This document shows positions 1 to 7,971 of a stretch of 64,000 bases of DNA, in pieces. The translations under genes were made by a program, and so were the position numbers. The stretch is from the NCBI GenBank assembly GCA_965279655.1, contig OZ257255.1, positions 3,906,001-3,970,000 of the forward strand, read 5' to 3'. Every line of letters starts with the position of its first letter. The stretch's first letter is position 1. The DNA comes from SCTM01 sp965279655 (GTDB lineage: Bacteria > Pseudomonadota > Alphaproteobacteria > Rhodospirillales > Rhodospirillaceae). A model generated the notes under the pieces. The model was not told the origin of the DNA, ran no database searches, and worked only from the letters and a program-made list of their open reading frames with translations.

Positions 1-43
1 AAAACCCCGCAACCGTCGAACCGACTCAATTTGCAGGGTTTTT
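1..43 (+). terminator. Probable terminator hairpin of a gene left of the window
   Basis: AAAACCC-C-GCAA at 1-12 pairs with TTGC-A-GGGTTTT at 31-42, with one C/A mismatch. A smaller GTCG/CGAC hairpin lies in the loop. The distal arm runs into TTTTT at 39-43, as in a rho-independent terminator reading rightward. The gene it would end lies outside the window, so its use is inferred. The rest of 44-99 shows no feature. Confidence 0.45.
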
Positions 44-99
44 GGCTGTGAAATCAGCCCTTGCCGAGAACTTTTAGCCCTCCCAGATAGCCGCGCGCC

Positions 100-759
100 A
101 TGCCTAATACCGTCCATCAGCCCGATCTGTTCGTAAACACCCCCGCGCCGGCCCTTCCGGCGGGGCTTTTGCACCTTTCGGGCCTGTTTAGCGGCCCCGA
201 ACAGGCCGAATTGGCCGTGGCGGTCGCTGAGATCGCCCGAGGGGCCCCATTCAGGCACCCACGGATGCGGGGGAAGGGCGTGTTCTCCGCCGCCATCACC
301 AATTGCGGCTCTGTCGGCTGGTGGAGCGATGAGAAGGGCTATCGGTACACGGCGGGCCAACCGGACGGATCCGGTCCCTGGCCCGCGATCCCGGAATCTT
401 TCCGCCGCGCCGTGGCGCGCGCGGTGGCCGATACGCAATGGGCGGGCTTCGCGCCCGATGCCTGCCTAATCAACTTCTATGGCCCGGACGCCAAGATGGG
501 GCTGCACCAGGACAAGGACGAAGCCGACTTCGCCCAGCCGATCGTGACGATATGCCTGGGTGACGCAGCGGACTGGATGATCGGCGGACCGGCGCGATCC
601 GACAAGGCGACGGCGTTTCGGGTGAGCAGCGGCGATGCGCTGGTGATGGGCCCGCCAGGGCGGATGCTGTTCCACGGTGTGCGGCGCGTGCACGCGGGCA
701 CGAGTCCGATTACCGGCGTGGTGGGCCGCTATAGCCTGACGTTCAGAAAAGCACATTGA
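100..759 (+). CDS. alkB: AlkB-type Fe(II)/2-oxoglutarate-dependent DNA repair dioxygenase
   Basis: Oxidatively demethylates 1-methyladenine and 3-methylcytosine in DNA, using Fe(II) and 2-oxoglutarate, in the cytoplasm. The 219-residue protein has the full AlkB signature. Iron ligands are H136 and D138 (in LHQDKDE) and H192 (in FHGV). The 2-oxoglutarate-binding arginines are R210 and R216 in the C-terminal RYSLTFR. The segment ACLINFYGPDAKMGLHQDKD matches the E. coli AlkB core. Length equals that of E. coli AlkB (216). The ATG at 100 is the only sensible start. It stands alone on this strand, with no ada gene next to it. Family is very likely; substrate preference is not tested. Confidence 0.9.
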   Translation: MPNTVHQPDLFVNTPAPALPAGLLHLSGLFSGPEQAELAVAVAEIARGAPFRHPRMRGKGVFSAAITNCGSVGWWSDEKGYRYTAGQPDGSGPWPAIPESFRRAVARAVADTQWAGFAPDACLINFYGPDAKMGLHQDKDEADFAQPIVTICLGDAADWMIGGPARSDKATAFRVSSGDALVMGPPGRMLFHGVRRVHAGTSPITGVVGRYSLTFRKAH

Positions 760-765
760 TATTTG

Positions 766-815
766 GCGCATGACCTGATCCGAAAACCGGAAGGCCACTC
801 TTCAGGGTCACGCGC
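766..815 (-). repeat. Extragenic palindromic element, copy A
   Basis: GCGCATGACC at 766-775 pairs with GGTCACGCGC at 806-815 (one mismatch). Between them is an AAAACCGGAAGGCCACTCTT core. It resembles the dispersed palindromes common in Rhizobiales and relatives, and the better copies at 14641 and 36284 in this window. It sits between two convergent genes and overlaps the first base of the stop codon of the 815-1822 gene. It may help end transcription of both, which is inference. Confidence 0.6.
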
Positions 816-1822
816 TAAGGCTTCGGGTAAATCAGCTCGAAGCGCTCAACGATCACGGGCATCGCGTCCGTGACGGCGCGGCCGACTTCGGCGAGGGACT
901 TGCCCCAGAAGTCGCGATGGATCGGCTTCCACACCGCCGGGTCCTGCACGGGCGGTCCGTCGAGGCCGGTGTGCTCCGCGGTGATGCCGCCGAAGGTGGT
1001 TTCCTCGGTGCCGGTCAGACGGATCGCCATGCGCGGCGTGCCGTCCCAGGCAATCAGCACAATCGGGTCGCCGACTTTCGCGCGCGCCTGGCCTTTGGCA
1101 TCGAGCTGCCACGGCAGGCGGAATGTGCCGACTTTCGTGCCCGCCTGAATGAACTCGAAAATCGATTCCGTCGTCGGCGCATCGATGCCGAGCCAACGCA
1201 CTTCGTAGCTGGCCGGCAGTTTGAGATCGGGCCGCGCGATCACCACGGCGCGCCAGAAGGCATCGAGCGCATGCACCGACGGCCGCGCGGGCCCGGGCGG
1301 CAGCGCCTCGATGCCGCGCGCTTTCGCCGCCGTCGGATCGGTGCCGGGATGGAGCAGCTTGAAGTGCTCCACGATCACCGGCATGTCGTTGGCGAACTGC
1401 AGTCCGACCGCGGCGAGTTGCTTGGTCCAGTGCGGCTGATGCACACCCTTCCAGGCGGTCAGTTCACGCACACCGGGACCGTCGATTGCCGTGTGCGCGC
1501 CAGTGATGGTGTCGTAAGTGATGTGTTCAAGTTCGACGGTGGTGACCAACGCGGCCGGCTTTCCGTCGAAGCCTACCAACACCACATAGTCGCCGACCTT
1601 GGGCGTGTTCACGGGATTCTTCGCATGCAGCCAGGGCAGAGAGAACGTGCCGCGCTTGTCGCCGCGCAAGACGTGGCCGAGGATGGAACTCATCGCCTCA
1701 GGCGTATTGCCGATGGCGCGCACACGATAGGTATCGCCGCGCACGGCGTCCGGGTTGGCGTGCTTTGCCGATTGCCAGAACGCCGTGACGGCCGCCGTGT
1801 CGGGTGCTGCAGGACCGGTCAT
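815..1822 (-). CDS. Protein with two tandem ASCH domains
   Basis: 335 residues made of two ASCH-like repeats of about 145 residues, joined by a linker rich in P and A. Each repeat opens with an AFW helix, has a G(T/D)K-x-GTF-x-LPW strand motif, a K-VGD-x-(V/I)VL turn, an A-H-T-x(2)DGP motif, W-K-x(2)H near the end and closes with MPVIVE-F-L-P. ASCH domains are PUA-like beta barrels proposed to bind RNA; some deaminate or hydrolyse modified cytidines. Most family members have one domain, so the duplication is notable. The ATG at 1822 lies 5 bases after the stop of the upstream gene, so the two are probably co-transcribed. A longer reading is open but overlaps that gene. Function unknown. Confidence 0.75.
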   Translation of the reverse strand: MTGPAAPDTAAVTAFWQSAKHANPDAVRGDTYRVRAIGNTPEAMSSILGHVLRGDKRGTFSLPWLHAKNPVNTPKVGDYVVLVGFDGKPAALVTTVELEHITYDTITGAHTAIDGPGVRELTAWKGVHQPHWTKQLAAVGLQFANDMPVIVEHFKLLHPGTDPTAAKARGIEALPPGPARPSVHALDAFWRAVVIARPDLKLPASYEVRWLGIDAPTTESIFEFIQAGTKVGTFRLPWQLDAKGQARAKVGDPIVLIAWDGTPRMAIRLTGTEETTFGGITAEHTGLDGPPVQDPAVWKPIHRDFWGKSLAEVGRAVTDAMPVIVERFELIYPKP

Positions 1823-1827
1823 CGCGC

Positions 1828-3060
1828 TTACTTGCCTTTGTAACTTACGCGCCAAAGCGTGCCGGACACTTCGTCCGCGATCAACAGGCTGCCGTCTTTC
1901 GCCGTCGCCACGCCGGAGGGACGACCCCAGACTTCGGGGCGTTGTTCGTTGCCGGACCAGAAGCCGGCGGCGAACACGGTGTAGCTGTCCGATGCTTTTC
2001 CGTTCACGAAGGGCACGTGGACGACGTGGTAGCCGCGCGGCGGCGTCGCGTTCCACGAACCATGAAGCGCGACGAAAGCGCCGCCCTGGTATTCCTTCGG
2101 GAATTGGGTGCCGGTGTAAAAGGTCAAGCCGACCGGCGCGGAGTGAGAGCGGAAGGGTGTTTCCGGCACACGCGCTTTCGCCACGAGATCCGCGCGCTTG
2201 CCTTCCATCTTCGGTTCCGGATTTTTGCCCATGTAGGAATAGGGCCAGCCGTAGAAGCCGCCATCGACCACCTTCGCCATGTAGTCGGGGACGAGTTCAT
2301 CGCCCGCCGTGTCGCGCTCGTTGACGACGGTGTAGAGGTCGCTGGAGCCCGGTGCGTAGCCGAGGCCGACAGCGTTGCGCAAACCCGTCGCGAAGGTGCG
2401 CTGCTTGGAGCCGTCGATGGCGAATTCCTGGATGGTGGCGCGCGGCTCCGGCTCTTCGGCGATGTTGCCGCGGGACCCGATGGCCACATAGAACTTGGTG
2501 CCGTCGGGAGAGACAATCACATTGCGCGTGGCATGGCCGGCGGGATCGCCGAGCGCGCCTTCCTTGGTGAGGCGCACTTGCTTGGCCTTCGCGGTGGTGT
2601 CGCCGGCGACGTAGGGAATTTTCCAGATGCCGTCGAGATCGCCGACCAGGACCGAGTCCTTGGCGAAGGCAAAACCGTAAGGTCCGTTGAAGCCTTCGGC
2701 GAAGGTGCTGATGACCTTGCCCTTGCCGTCGCCGTCATCGCGCAGCAGCTGGACCTTGCCGTCCCTTTGCAGAACCACGAACACATCGCCATTGGCGGCG
2801 ACCACAACGTTGCGCGCATTGCCGAGGTTTTCGGCGTAAGCATTGACCGTGAACCCCGCCGGCACCGTCGGCTTGGCATCTGCCGGCTTCGGCACCGTGC
2901 GCGGCGGGTTGGCCTTGCTGGGCGGTGAGTAGGGCGTGGGCAGTTTCCCCAGATCGATATGGATGCGCTGTCCCGGTTCCTGATCGGTCGCCGCGGCGAA
3001 AGCCGTGATCGAAATCACGAGAGAGGCCGCGAGCGCAGTGGCGAAGGGGCGATGGAACAT
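1828..3060 (-). CDS. Secreted glucose/sorbosone dehydrogenase-like beta-propeller protein
   Basis: 410 residues. The N-terminus MFHRPFATALAASLVISITA then AFAA is a good Sec signal peptide, so the protein should act in the periplasm. The body matches the sorbosone dehydrogenase (GSDH) family, PQQ-type six-bladed propellers that oxidise sugars. Visible signs are N-A-RNVVVA-NGDVFV blade motifs, the L-D-x-LDGIWKIPY segment, an L-R-N-x-GL-Y-P motif and a C-terminal GSLLIADE-SGT-WRVSY. The start at 3060 was preferred to one 21 codons upstream because it begins the signal peptide. Substrate and cofactor cannot be read from sequence. No PQQ biosynthesis gene is nearby. Confidence 0.8.
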   Translation of the reverse strand: MFHRPFATALAASLVISITAFAAATDQEPGQRIHIDLGKLPTPYSPPSKANPPRTVPKPADAKPTVPAGFTVNAYAENLGNARNVVVAANGDVFVVLQRDGKVQLLRDDGDGKGKVISTFAEGFNGPYGFAFAKDSVLVGDLDGIWKIPYVAGDTTAKAKQVRLTKEGALGDPAGHATRNVIVSPDGTKFYVAIGSRGNIAEEPEPRATIQEFAIDGSKQRTFATGLRNAVGLGYAPGSSDLYTVVNERDTAGDELVPDYMAKVVDGGFYGWPYSYMGKNPEPKMEGKRADLVAKARVPETPFRSHSAPVGLTFYTGTQFPKEYQGGAFVALHGSWNATPPRGYHVVHVPFVNGKASDSYTVFAAGFWSGNEQRPEVWGRPSGVATAKDGSLLIADEVSGTLWRVSYKGK

Positions 3061-3170
3061 GGACGCCTCAGCATGCAGGGGACGGGTGCGTCCTTTGTGC
3101 CATGGCGTGCCCAATCCCCACAAGTTGAGGCTGGGCCGCGATGCTTCACTGCCGCGTTAGAGGCTCGGTT

Positions 3171-3749
3171 CTAAGGGTAGTGGGCGCCCTGAATTCGGCC
3201 GTGATCGGTGGACTTGTCGTAGGCGACGTCCCGCGCCGCGCCCACGTCGAACAGGCGGTGGCCCAGGGCGTTGGCCTTGTCCTTCATCGCCTTGCAGCTC
3301 GACTCCGCCGGCAGAGCGCGCAGGGCCGCATCGATTTCCACAGCAGTCTTGCGGGCATTGTCGATGTGGCCCTTCTCATGGAACGAGAGGCGTTCCACGT
3401 ACTCGCCGAAGTGCTCGCGCACTTCCGCGTCCGTCGTGGCGAGCCGCGGCATGATCAGGTTCACGTGCAGGCGGGTGAGCACATCGCGCACGGCGCATCC
3501 ATCACCCACACTGCGCAGATTGAACGCCCAATCGATGCGGGCGTCGGTGCGGCCGTGAAAGCGCTCACCGGTGTCGTCCGGCGGACCGCGCGTGTCGAGC
3601 TGGTTCATGATGGCGTCGATGTTGTCGCCGGACACCTCGTAGTAGGTGACCCGTTCATCGCGATCGACCTTGGCCGCGGCGGGCTGGAACGCCGCGCACA
3701 CAGCAATCAGAGCTGCCGCCCCCGTGGCAGCGAGTTTTCCACGCACCAT
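3171..3749 (-). CDS. Secreted DUF922-family putative Zn-dependent protease
   Basis: 192 residues. A signal peptide (MVRGKLAATGAAALIAVCAA ending near AAA) leads into a domain with an FHEKGHID motif. This HExxH-like zinc site is typical of DUF922 proteins, annotated as predicted secreted zinc proteases. Y-Y-V-G and W-FNLR segments near the start of the domain also fit the family. ATG at 3749 follows GGGGGACTTC; an in-frame TTG at 3761 is a weaker alternative. It stands alone. The interval 3750-3873 between it and grpE has no gene. Substrate unknown. Confidence 0.7.
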   Translation of the reverse strand: MVRGKLAATGAAALIAVCAAFQPAAAKVDRDERVTYYEVSGDNIDAIMNQLDTRGPPDDTGERFHGRTDARIDWAFNLRSVGDGCAVRDVLTRLHVNLIMPRLATTDAEVREHFGEYVERLSFHEKGHIDNARKTAVEIDAALRALPAESSCKAMKDKANALGHRLFDVGAARDVAYDKSTDHGRIQGAHYP

Positions 3750-3873
3750 GAAGTCCCCCAAGCTTGAGCAAATTCGTAGCGAATGTGCTCGCCTGAGGAA
3801 AGTACGGTTTTGTTGTGGCAGCCGTTGCCCGGCTACATCTTTGGAAGTAGAAGCGCGCCGTTAGCCGCCCAGC

Positions 3874-4494
3874 TTAAGCGGTGGTGTTCACGCCCGGGTT
3901 CGCGTTGTTCGCTCCGGCCGCCTCACGCTTCGGGCCGCCGCGCGACACCACCACCATCGATGGGCGCAGCAATCGATCGTGGATTACATAGCCTTCCTGA
4001 AACACCTGGACGACGGTCCCGCTGGGCACGGCGGTGTTTTCAACTTCCTGGATCGCGTTGTGGAAGTTGGCGTCGAACGGCTGATTGAGAGAGTTGATCT
4101 TCCGCACGCCCTGCTGCTCAAGAATGCTGTGCAGTTCCTTCTCCGTCAGCTCGACGCCCAACGCCAGGTTCTTCACCGTATCGTTGTTGCGCGCTTCCGC
4201 CGGCGCGGCCAGGAGCGCGCGGCTGAGATTGTCAGCCACCTGCAGCAGCGCTTTGGCGATGTTGGAGACCGCGTACTTGGCGTTGTCGGAGATGCGCTTG
4301 TCGGCGCGGCGGCTGGCATTCTCGGATTCCGCGAGCGCGAGCAGGCGCTCCTTCTTCGCGGTTTCGAGTTGCGCTTCGAGTTCGGCGATGCGCGCGTCGG
4401 CGTTGAACTGGGCGGTGTTCTGGGTCGCGGCGGTAGCGTCCGGCGCTTCGGGGTCGAAGGGCACGTCGGATGCGGGATCGGAAGCAGACGTCAT
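3874..4494 (-). CDS. grpE: Nucleotide exchange factor GrpE
   Basis: Cytoplasmic homodimeric co-chaperone that releases ADP from DnaK. 206 residues, normal for alphaproteobacteria. Order is an acidic, low-complexity N-terminus, a long coiled coil (about 35-80: A-R-AELEAQLETAKKE-LLALAE-ENAS-RRADK) and a C-terminal beta domain with the family pattern LGVELTEKELHSILEQQGV and P-D-N-HNAIQEVE. The last third, V-Q-V-QEGYVIHDRLLRP-MVVVS, is also diagnostic. It follows hrcA by 38 bases on the same strand, a common heat-shock pairing. dnaK is not in the window. Confidence 0.96.
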   Translation of the reverse strand: MTSASDPASDVPFDPEAPDATAATQNTAQFNADARIAELEAQLETAKKERLLALAESENASRRADKRISDNAKYAVSNIAKALLQVADNLSRALLAAPAEARNNDTVKNLALGVELTEKELHSILEQQGVRKINSLNQPFDANFHNAIQEVENTAVPSGTVVQVFQEGYVIHDRLLRPSMVVVSRGGPKREAAGANNANPGVNTTA

Positions 4495-4532
4495 GTCAGG
4501 AACTCGCTCTCGAAAATTATTGGCGTCGAAGA

Positions 4533-5606
4533 TTACTGGCCGAGCACGCGACCGACCAATTTGGCGGTGTAATCCACCATCGGAATGATGCGTGCGTAGT
4601 TGAGCCGAGTCGGGCCGACGACGCCAATGGCGCCGACGATCTGCTCACGGCTATTGAGGAACGGCGCCACCACCATCGAACATCCGGCCATGCCGAAGAG
4701 TTCGTTCTGGGCGCCGATGAAGATCTGCACACCGTCGCTCTTCCCCACCAGGTCGAGCACGCGCACGATCTGTTCGCGCGTCTCAAGCGCAGCGAACAGT
4801 TGGCGCACGCGCTCCAGGTCCTCGAGCGCGGTGATGTTGTTGAGCAGGTGCGACTGACCCTTCACGATCAGCGCGCTCTGATTGCCTTCCCCACCCCAGG
4901 TGGCGAGGCCCTGTTCGACCAGGTTCGAGGTGATCTCGTTCAGCTGCGCCCGGCGTGAGGACAGCTCGGCGAGGATCTCAGCACGGGTTTCCGGCAGCGT
5001 GCGGCCGGCGAGGCGCGCGGACAGGAAGTTACCCGCCTCCACCAGGGCGGAGGCCGGTAGGTCCGCCGGCACTTCGAGCAGCCGGTTCTCCACCGCGCCG
5101 TCCTCGTTGACCATCACCACCAGGGCGCGGCCCGGTTTCAGCAGCACGAATTCGATGTGTTTGAGCGGCACGTCGTTCTTGGGCGCGAGCACGATGGAGG
5201 CGCATTGGGCGAGGCCGGCCAGCGCGCCGGTGGCCTGGGAGAGCACCTCTTCCGTGCTGCGGCCCGCCGCCTGACAGTGCGCGTCGATGGTCTTGCGTTC
5301 CTCGGTATCGAGGCCGCCGACCTGCAGCAAACCACTGACAAACATGCGCAGGCCCGCTTCCGACGGCAGACGGCCGGCGGAAGTGTGGGGCGCGAACAGC
5401 AGGCCGGCGTATTCCAGGTCCGCCATCACGTTGCGGATGGTGGCCGGCGACAGGGATCCATTGAGCTTGCGGGCAATGGTGCGGGAGCCGACGGGCTCGC
5501 CGGTCTCCACATAGGCCTCGACGATATGCCGAAAGATGTCGCGGGAGCGCTCGTTCAGCGCGGCGACGGAGTTCGGCGCAGCTGTGTGGGCGTCGAAAGC
5601 GGACAT
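4533..5606 (-). CDS. hrcA: Heat-inducible transcription repressor HrcA
   Basis: Represses heat-shock operons by binding CIRCE operators and loses activity when proteins misfold. 357 residues. An N-terminal winged helix (LNERSRDIFRHIVEAYVETG then EPVGSRTIA, with L-LSPATIRNVMADLE as the recognition part) is followed by the GAF-like and inserted domains ending in I-GPTRL-YARIIPMVDYTA. ATG at 5606 gives the family N-terminus; an upstream in-frame start would add 18 unlike residues. It heads an hrcA-grpE unit. I found no CIRCE element (TTAGCACTC-N9-GAGTGCTAA) in 5607-5740, so its own regulation is unclear. Confidence 0.96.
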   Translation of the reverse strand: MSAFDAHTAAPNSVAALNERSRDIFRHIVEAYVETGEPVGSRTIARKLNGSLSPATIRNVMADLEYAGLLFAPHTSAGRLPSEAGLRMFVSGLLQVGGLDTEERKTIDAHCQAAGRSTEEVLSQATGALAGLAQCASIVLAPKNDVPLKHIEFVLLKPGRALVVMVNEDGAVENRLLEVPADLPASALVEAGNFLSARLAGRTLPETRAEILAELSSRRAQLNEITSNLVEQGLATWGGEGNQSALIVKGQSHLLNNITALEDLERVRQLFAALETREQIVRVLDLVGKSDGVQIFIGAQNELFGMAGCSMVVAPFLNSREQIVGAIGVVGPTRLNYARIIPMVDYTAKLVGRVLGQ

Positions 5607-5740
5607 GGCCGGGTATGTAAGCCCGTGGGTATGGGCCGTCAATGCAACCACCCCCTGCAACCCGACAATGGGCGCGGTTCCTTTACCCTCATCCCACCAG
5701 GTGTTAGACGGGGCCCCGCCATATTCCGGAGTATCCGCCG

Positions 5741-6484
5741 ATGTCAGACACCCCCGTGCGCCGCCTGGGCGGTCGCACCGCCGACGCCCTTCGCCCGGTC
5801 AGTTTCGCCATGGGCGTGTCCAAACACGCGGAAGGGTCGTGCCTGGTGAAGTTCGGGGACACCCATGTCCTGTGCACCGCCACCGTGGACGAACAGATGC
5901 CGGGTTGGCTGAAGGGCTCCGGCAAGGGCTGGGTGACGGCGGAATACGGCATGCTGCCGCGCGCCACCAACACCCGTACCGCCCGCGAAGCCACCAAGGG
6001 CGGACAATCGGGCCGCACCCAGGAGATCCAGCGCCTGATCGGCCGGGCCCTGCGGGCGGTCACGGACCTGCGTTCGTTTGGGGAAGTTCAGATCCGCCTG
6101 GATTGCGACGTGCTGCAGGCCGACGGCGGCACGCGCACCGCATCGGTCACGGGCAGCTATCTCGCCCTCGCGCAGGCGTTTGGCACGATGAAGCGCCTCG
6201 GCGCCATCAGCCGCAATCCGCTGCGCGAGCCGGTCGCCGCTGTGAGCTGCGGCTTGGTGAAGGGCGCAGCCCTGCTCGACCTCGACTACAGCGAGGACTC
6301 CACCGCCCAGGCCGATGCGAACTTCGTGCTCACGGGTTCGGGCAAGATCGTTGAGGTGCAGGGCACGGCCGAGGAACATCCGTTCGAGGATGCGGAGTTC
6401 CAGGCGCTCATGAAGCTCGCGCACAAGGGCGTGACGGAACTCGTCGCGCTGCAGAAGGCCGCGCTGCAGGGCGCGGGGCTATAA
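5741..6484 (+). CDS. rph: Ribonuclease PH
   Basis: Phosphate-dependent 3'-5' exoribonuclease that trims tRNA 3' ends. 247 residues, slightly longer than E. coli RNase PH (238). Family motifs are complete: R-SFAMGVSKHAEGSCLVKFGDT in strand 1, the GWVTAEYGMLPRATNTR loop, E-RGGR-like GRTQEIQRLIGRALR and the LDCDVLQADGGTRTAS motif holding the catalytic aspartates. It is divergent from hrcA (134-base gap). rdgB begins on the next base after its stop, so they form an operon; rph-rdgB next to hrcA-grpE is usual in alphaproteobacteria. Confidence 0.97.
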   Translation: MSDTPVRRLGGRTADALRPVSFAMGVSKHAEGSCLVKFGDTHVLCTATVDEQMPGWLKGSGKGWVTAEYGMLPRATNTRTAREATKGGQSGRTQEIQRLIGRALRAVTDLRSFGEVQIRLDCDVLQADGGTRTASVTGSYLALAQAFGTMKRLGAISRNPLREPVAAVSCGLVKGAALLDLDYSEDSTAQADANFVLTGSGKIVEVQGTAEEHPFEDAEFQALMKLAHKGVTELVALQKAALQGAGL

Positions 6485-7081
6485 GTGGCGCGGCGCTTCA
6501 CCGGCGGCAAGCTGATCGTCGCCAGCCACAATGCCGGCAAGGTGCGCGAGATCCGCGAGCTGCTGGCGCCGTATTCCGCCGATGTGATTTCCGCCGGCGA
6601 TCTCGGACTGCCGGAGCCGGACGAGACCGGATCGACATTCATCGAGAACGCGGAGCTGAAAGCGCGCGCCGCGGCGACGGCGGCAAGTCTGCCGGCGCTC
6701 GCCGACGATTCAGGGTTCGCGGTCGATGCACTCGGCGGCGCGCCGGGGCTCTACTCCGCGCGCTGGGCGGGACCGAGCAAGGACTTCAATTTCGCCATGA
6801 AACGCGTCGAGGACGAACTGCGCGGTAAGGCCGATACCCGCGCGCATTTCATTTGCGCGCTGGCGCTGGCCTGGCCCGACGGAACCTGCGAGAGCTTCGA
6901 AGGCGCGGTGCACGGGCACGTCACCTTTCCAGCGCGTGGTAACAAGGGTTTCGGTTACGACCCAATCTTCATCGCCGACGGATTCAAAGTGACGTTTGCG
7001 GAGATGGAGCCCGACGAAAAACACGCCATCAGTCACCGCGCCGAGGCGTTCCGAAAACTCGTCGCGGCGTGCTTCGCTTAG
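6485..7081 (+). CDS. rdgB: Non-canonical purine NTP pyrophosphatase RdgB (dITP/XTP)
   Basis: Hydrolyses dITP, ITP and XTP to monophosphates, keeping deaminated purines out of nucleic acids. 198 residues. Motifs: L-VASHNAGKVREIRELL (substrate lysine), E-TG-TFIENAELKARAAA, ADDSGFAVDALGGAPGLYSARW with the catalytic aspartates, and GFGYDPIF followed by HAISHRAEAF. The start is a GTG at 6485, directly after the rph stop, giving strong translational coupling. Its TAG stop overlaps the stop of the convergent cupin gene. Confidence 0.96.
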   Translation: MARRFTGGKLIVASHNAGKVREIRELLAPYSADVISAGDLGLPEPDETGSTFIENAELKARAAATAASLPALADDSGFAVDALGGAPGLYSARWAGPSKDFNFAMKRVEDELRGKADTRAHFICALALAWPDGTCESFEGAVHGHVTFPARGNKGFGYDPIFIADGFKVTFAEMEPDEKHAISHRAEAFRKLVAACFA

Positions 7082-7920
7082 TAGCGCTCGCCGCCCACGT
7101 AGTCCTTTGCGATCGGCACGAGTTCCGGCGGCAGCGCAGGCTTGTAAGGCATGTCGAAGGAATAGGGCATCTGCTTCGTGTCCCACACGTTCACATGTTT
7201 GCCGCCGCGGAAGCGGATCAAGGACATCGTTCCGTCGCGGCTGCCGAAGGGGCCGTGGGCCACTTCAGGCGGACGCCAGAAGTAGCCGCCCGGACGCTTG
7301 ATGCCGTGGGGGCCTGCGATGGAACCGGAGAGATGGAACGACTCTTCCACGCAGGGGTGCGTGAGGGTCGGACATTCCCAGTTGGTCGGATAGATCTGCG
7401 GCGCCGACGAAAAGACGAACGTCGACTTCTGCTCGTACACCGGATCCCAGCGCAGCGTTTTGGTGCGATTGCCCATCCACGCCAGGGTCGGGTCCGTGCC
7501 CACCTCCCACTTCACGTCGTAGAGGTTTGTGTATTCGACACACACGGCACCCGATTTCACCGGCTTCGTGGTGAGTTCGGGAATGCCGTCGAAGAAGGTG
7601 ATGGCCGCGCAGCCCGTGGGCGAACTCGCCGACTGGCGCACATAGCCCGCCGGGAAGCAGGCGTAGCTGTCGCGCGCATAGGTGCGACCGTTGATGGTAA
7701 TTTCCCCGTCGAGGACATACATCTCTTCCTCGACCGACAGGGCTTCGGGCTTGGTTTTCGCCCAGCCGGCGGGATAGCGCAGGATGAGCGAGGACTCGCC
7801 CAGATCGCGATCGAAGCTTAAGACCTTCGTCTCGACGTCGCCGCGCACGCCTGCTTGCGCGGCGCCCGTCTGCCAGGGAAGGCATTGGGAATAGATGTAC
7901 TCGATCAGCGGCCGACCCAT
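7078..7920 (-). CDS. Cupin-fold protein, DUF4437-like
   Basis: 280 residues with two cupin-like halves. The first has PEALSVEEEMYVLDGEITIN then A-R-DSYACFPAGYVR. The second has HP-EESFHLSGSIAG, G-YFWRPPEVAHGPFGS and a final F-GGKHVN. E and H residues in these segments look like metal ligands, but not every cupin position is clear. Related bicupins include ChrR-type anti-sigma domains and small-molecule dioxygenases; nothing here decides between them. AAGGAG precedes the ATG at 7920. No signal peptide. Divergent from hemW and convergent with rdgB, so context gives no pathway. Function unknown. Confidence 0.6.
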   Translation of the reverse strand: MGRPLIEYIYSQCLPWQTGAAQAGVRGDVETKVLSFDRDLGESSLILRYPAGWAKTKPEALSVEEEMYVLDGEITINGRTYARDSYACFPAGYVRQSASSPTGCAAITFFDGIPELTTKPVKSGAVCVEYTNLYDVKWEVGTDPTLAWMGNRTKTLRWDPVYEQKSTFVFSSAPQIYPTNWECPTLTHPCVEESFHLSGSIAGPHGIKRPGGYFWRPPEVAHGPFGSRDGTMSLIRFRGGKHVNVWDTKQMPYSFDMPYKPALPPELVPIAKDYVGGERY

Positions 7921-7971
7921 GACCTACTCCTTGTTCCGTCGGCAATCATCGCAAGACGGGGCCGGAAAGTC

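Noticed and set aside
1804..2928. Long plus-strand frame of 374 codons
   Set aside because: Antisense to the sugar-dehydrogenase-like gene; composition is that of a high-GC shadow frame.
5607..5740. Possible CIRCE operator upstream of hrcA
   Set aside because: No TTAGCACTC-N9-GAGTGCTAA or near match was found between hrcA and rph.
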